Origin: Nematostella vectensis
Lineage: Eukaryota; Cnidaria; Anthozoa; Actiniaria; Edwardsiidae
Reading direction: 5' to 3'
DNA: 64,000 nucleotides
Assembly (NCBI RefSeq): GCF_932526225.1
Contig: NC_064041.1
Location: 11,638,813 to 11,702,812 of the forward strand
The number at the start of each line of letters is the position of its first letter. The stretch's first letter is position 1. The position numbers were made by a program, and so were the translations under genes. The notes under the pieces were generated by a model, which saw nothing but the letters and a program-made list of their open reading frames with translations, had not been told where the DNA came from and did no database searches. Shown here in pieces: positions 63,885 through 64,000 of this stretch.

Positions 63885-64000
63885 GTAGCGTGTGGAAGGG
63901 AGGGGGTGAGCTTATGGAAGAAAAGATACACTCTTGCTATCAAAAACTTCCACTATATCTTTATTAAATAAAATATATATAAGATGTTCTGTTTATCAGT

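Larger units (their letters stand above)
62946..64000. other. 3' flank of the last gene
   Basis: Mostly AT-rich sequence with the miniature element at 63077-63181, a fragment of a C/G-rich repeat near 63230-63275 and one weak exon candidate at 63733-63884. Confidence 0.4.

Overview
The window is animal nuclear DNA. Genes are split into many short exons with GT-AG introns, promoters carry TATA, YY1, ETS and CCAAT-type motifs, and introns and spacers are full of small transposon-like inverted-repeat elements and minisatellites. The protein set is pan-metazoan and the exon structures are close to the human ones, yet introns are short and repeats are dense. An early-branching animal, most likely an anthozoan cnidarian (sea anemone type), is the best inference. 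No sequence comparison was run.

Layout. 1-5.4 kb: no confident gene; a weak short transcription unit (about 664-2105) and several inverted-repeat or duplicated elements. 5.66-14.23 kb (+): aromatic-L-amino-acid decarboxylase (DDC type), 15 coding exons, 510 aa. 16.01-24.35 kb (-): INPP5E-type inositol polyphosphate 5-phosphatase, 12 coding exons, 843 aa. 24.80-27.05 kb (+): SURF2, 5 exons, 253 aa, head to head with INPP5E. 28.82-44.81 kb (-): ASPM (abnormal spindle), 26 coding exons, about 2,992 aa, with one 4.2-kb exon of tandem calmodulin-binding IQ motifs. 46.16-53.32 kb (-): PLP-dependent class V aminotransferase-fold protein, 6 exons, 511 aa. 53.65-59.35 kb (+): DDX39B/UAP56 DECD-box RNA helicase, 8 coding exons, 429 aa, head to head with the aminotransferase. 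60.63-62.95 kb (+): unrecognised 418-aa basic, disordered protein in 3 exons. All exon chains were rebuilt by hand from splice consensus, reading phase and remembered family sequence; the phases close in every gene.

The genes do not form one pathway. INPP5E (ciliary phosphoinositides) and ASPM (spindle pole) both act at centrosome or cilium-related structures, and the last gene carries a possible SxIP microtubule-tip motif, but that may be coincidence. DDC makes monoamines, DDX39B acts in splicing and mRNA export, and SURF2 is a nucleolar/ribosome-associated protein.

The most striking non-genic pattern is that many intronic tandem arrays sit on splice junctions. Their repeat unit contains the neighbouring splice site and sometimes adjoining exon bases, so the intron carries rows of decoy splice sites. 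It is clear at DDC exon 2, ASPM exons 13, 18 and 24, and aminotransferase exon 5, and weaker at aminotransferase exon 3, INPP5E exon 2 and DDX39B exon 3. The window also holds three copies of a TTAA-flanked miniature element, a 1.8-kb element with palindromic subterminal arrays, a 320-bp foldback and several other miniature inverted-repeat elements.
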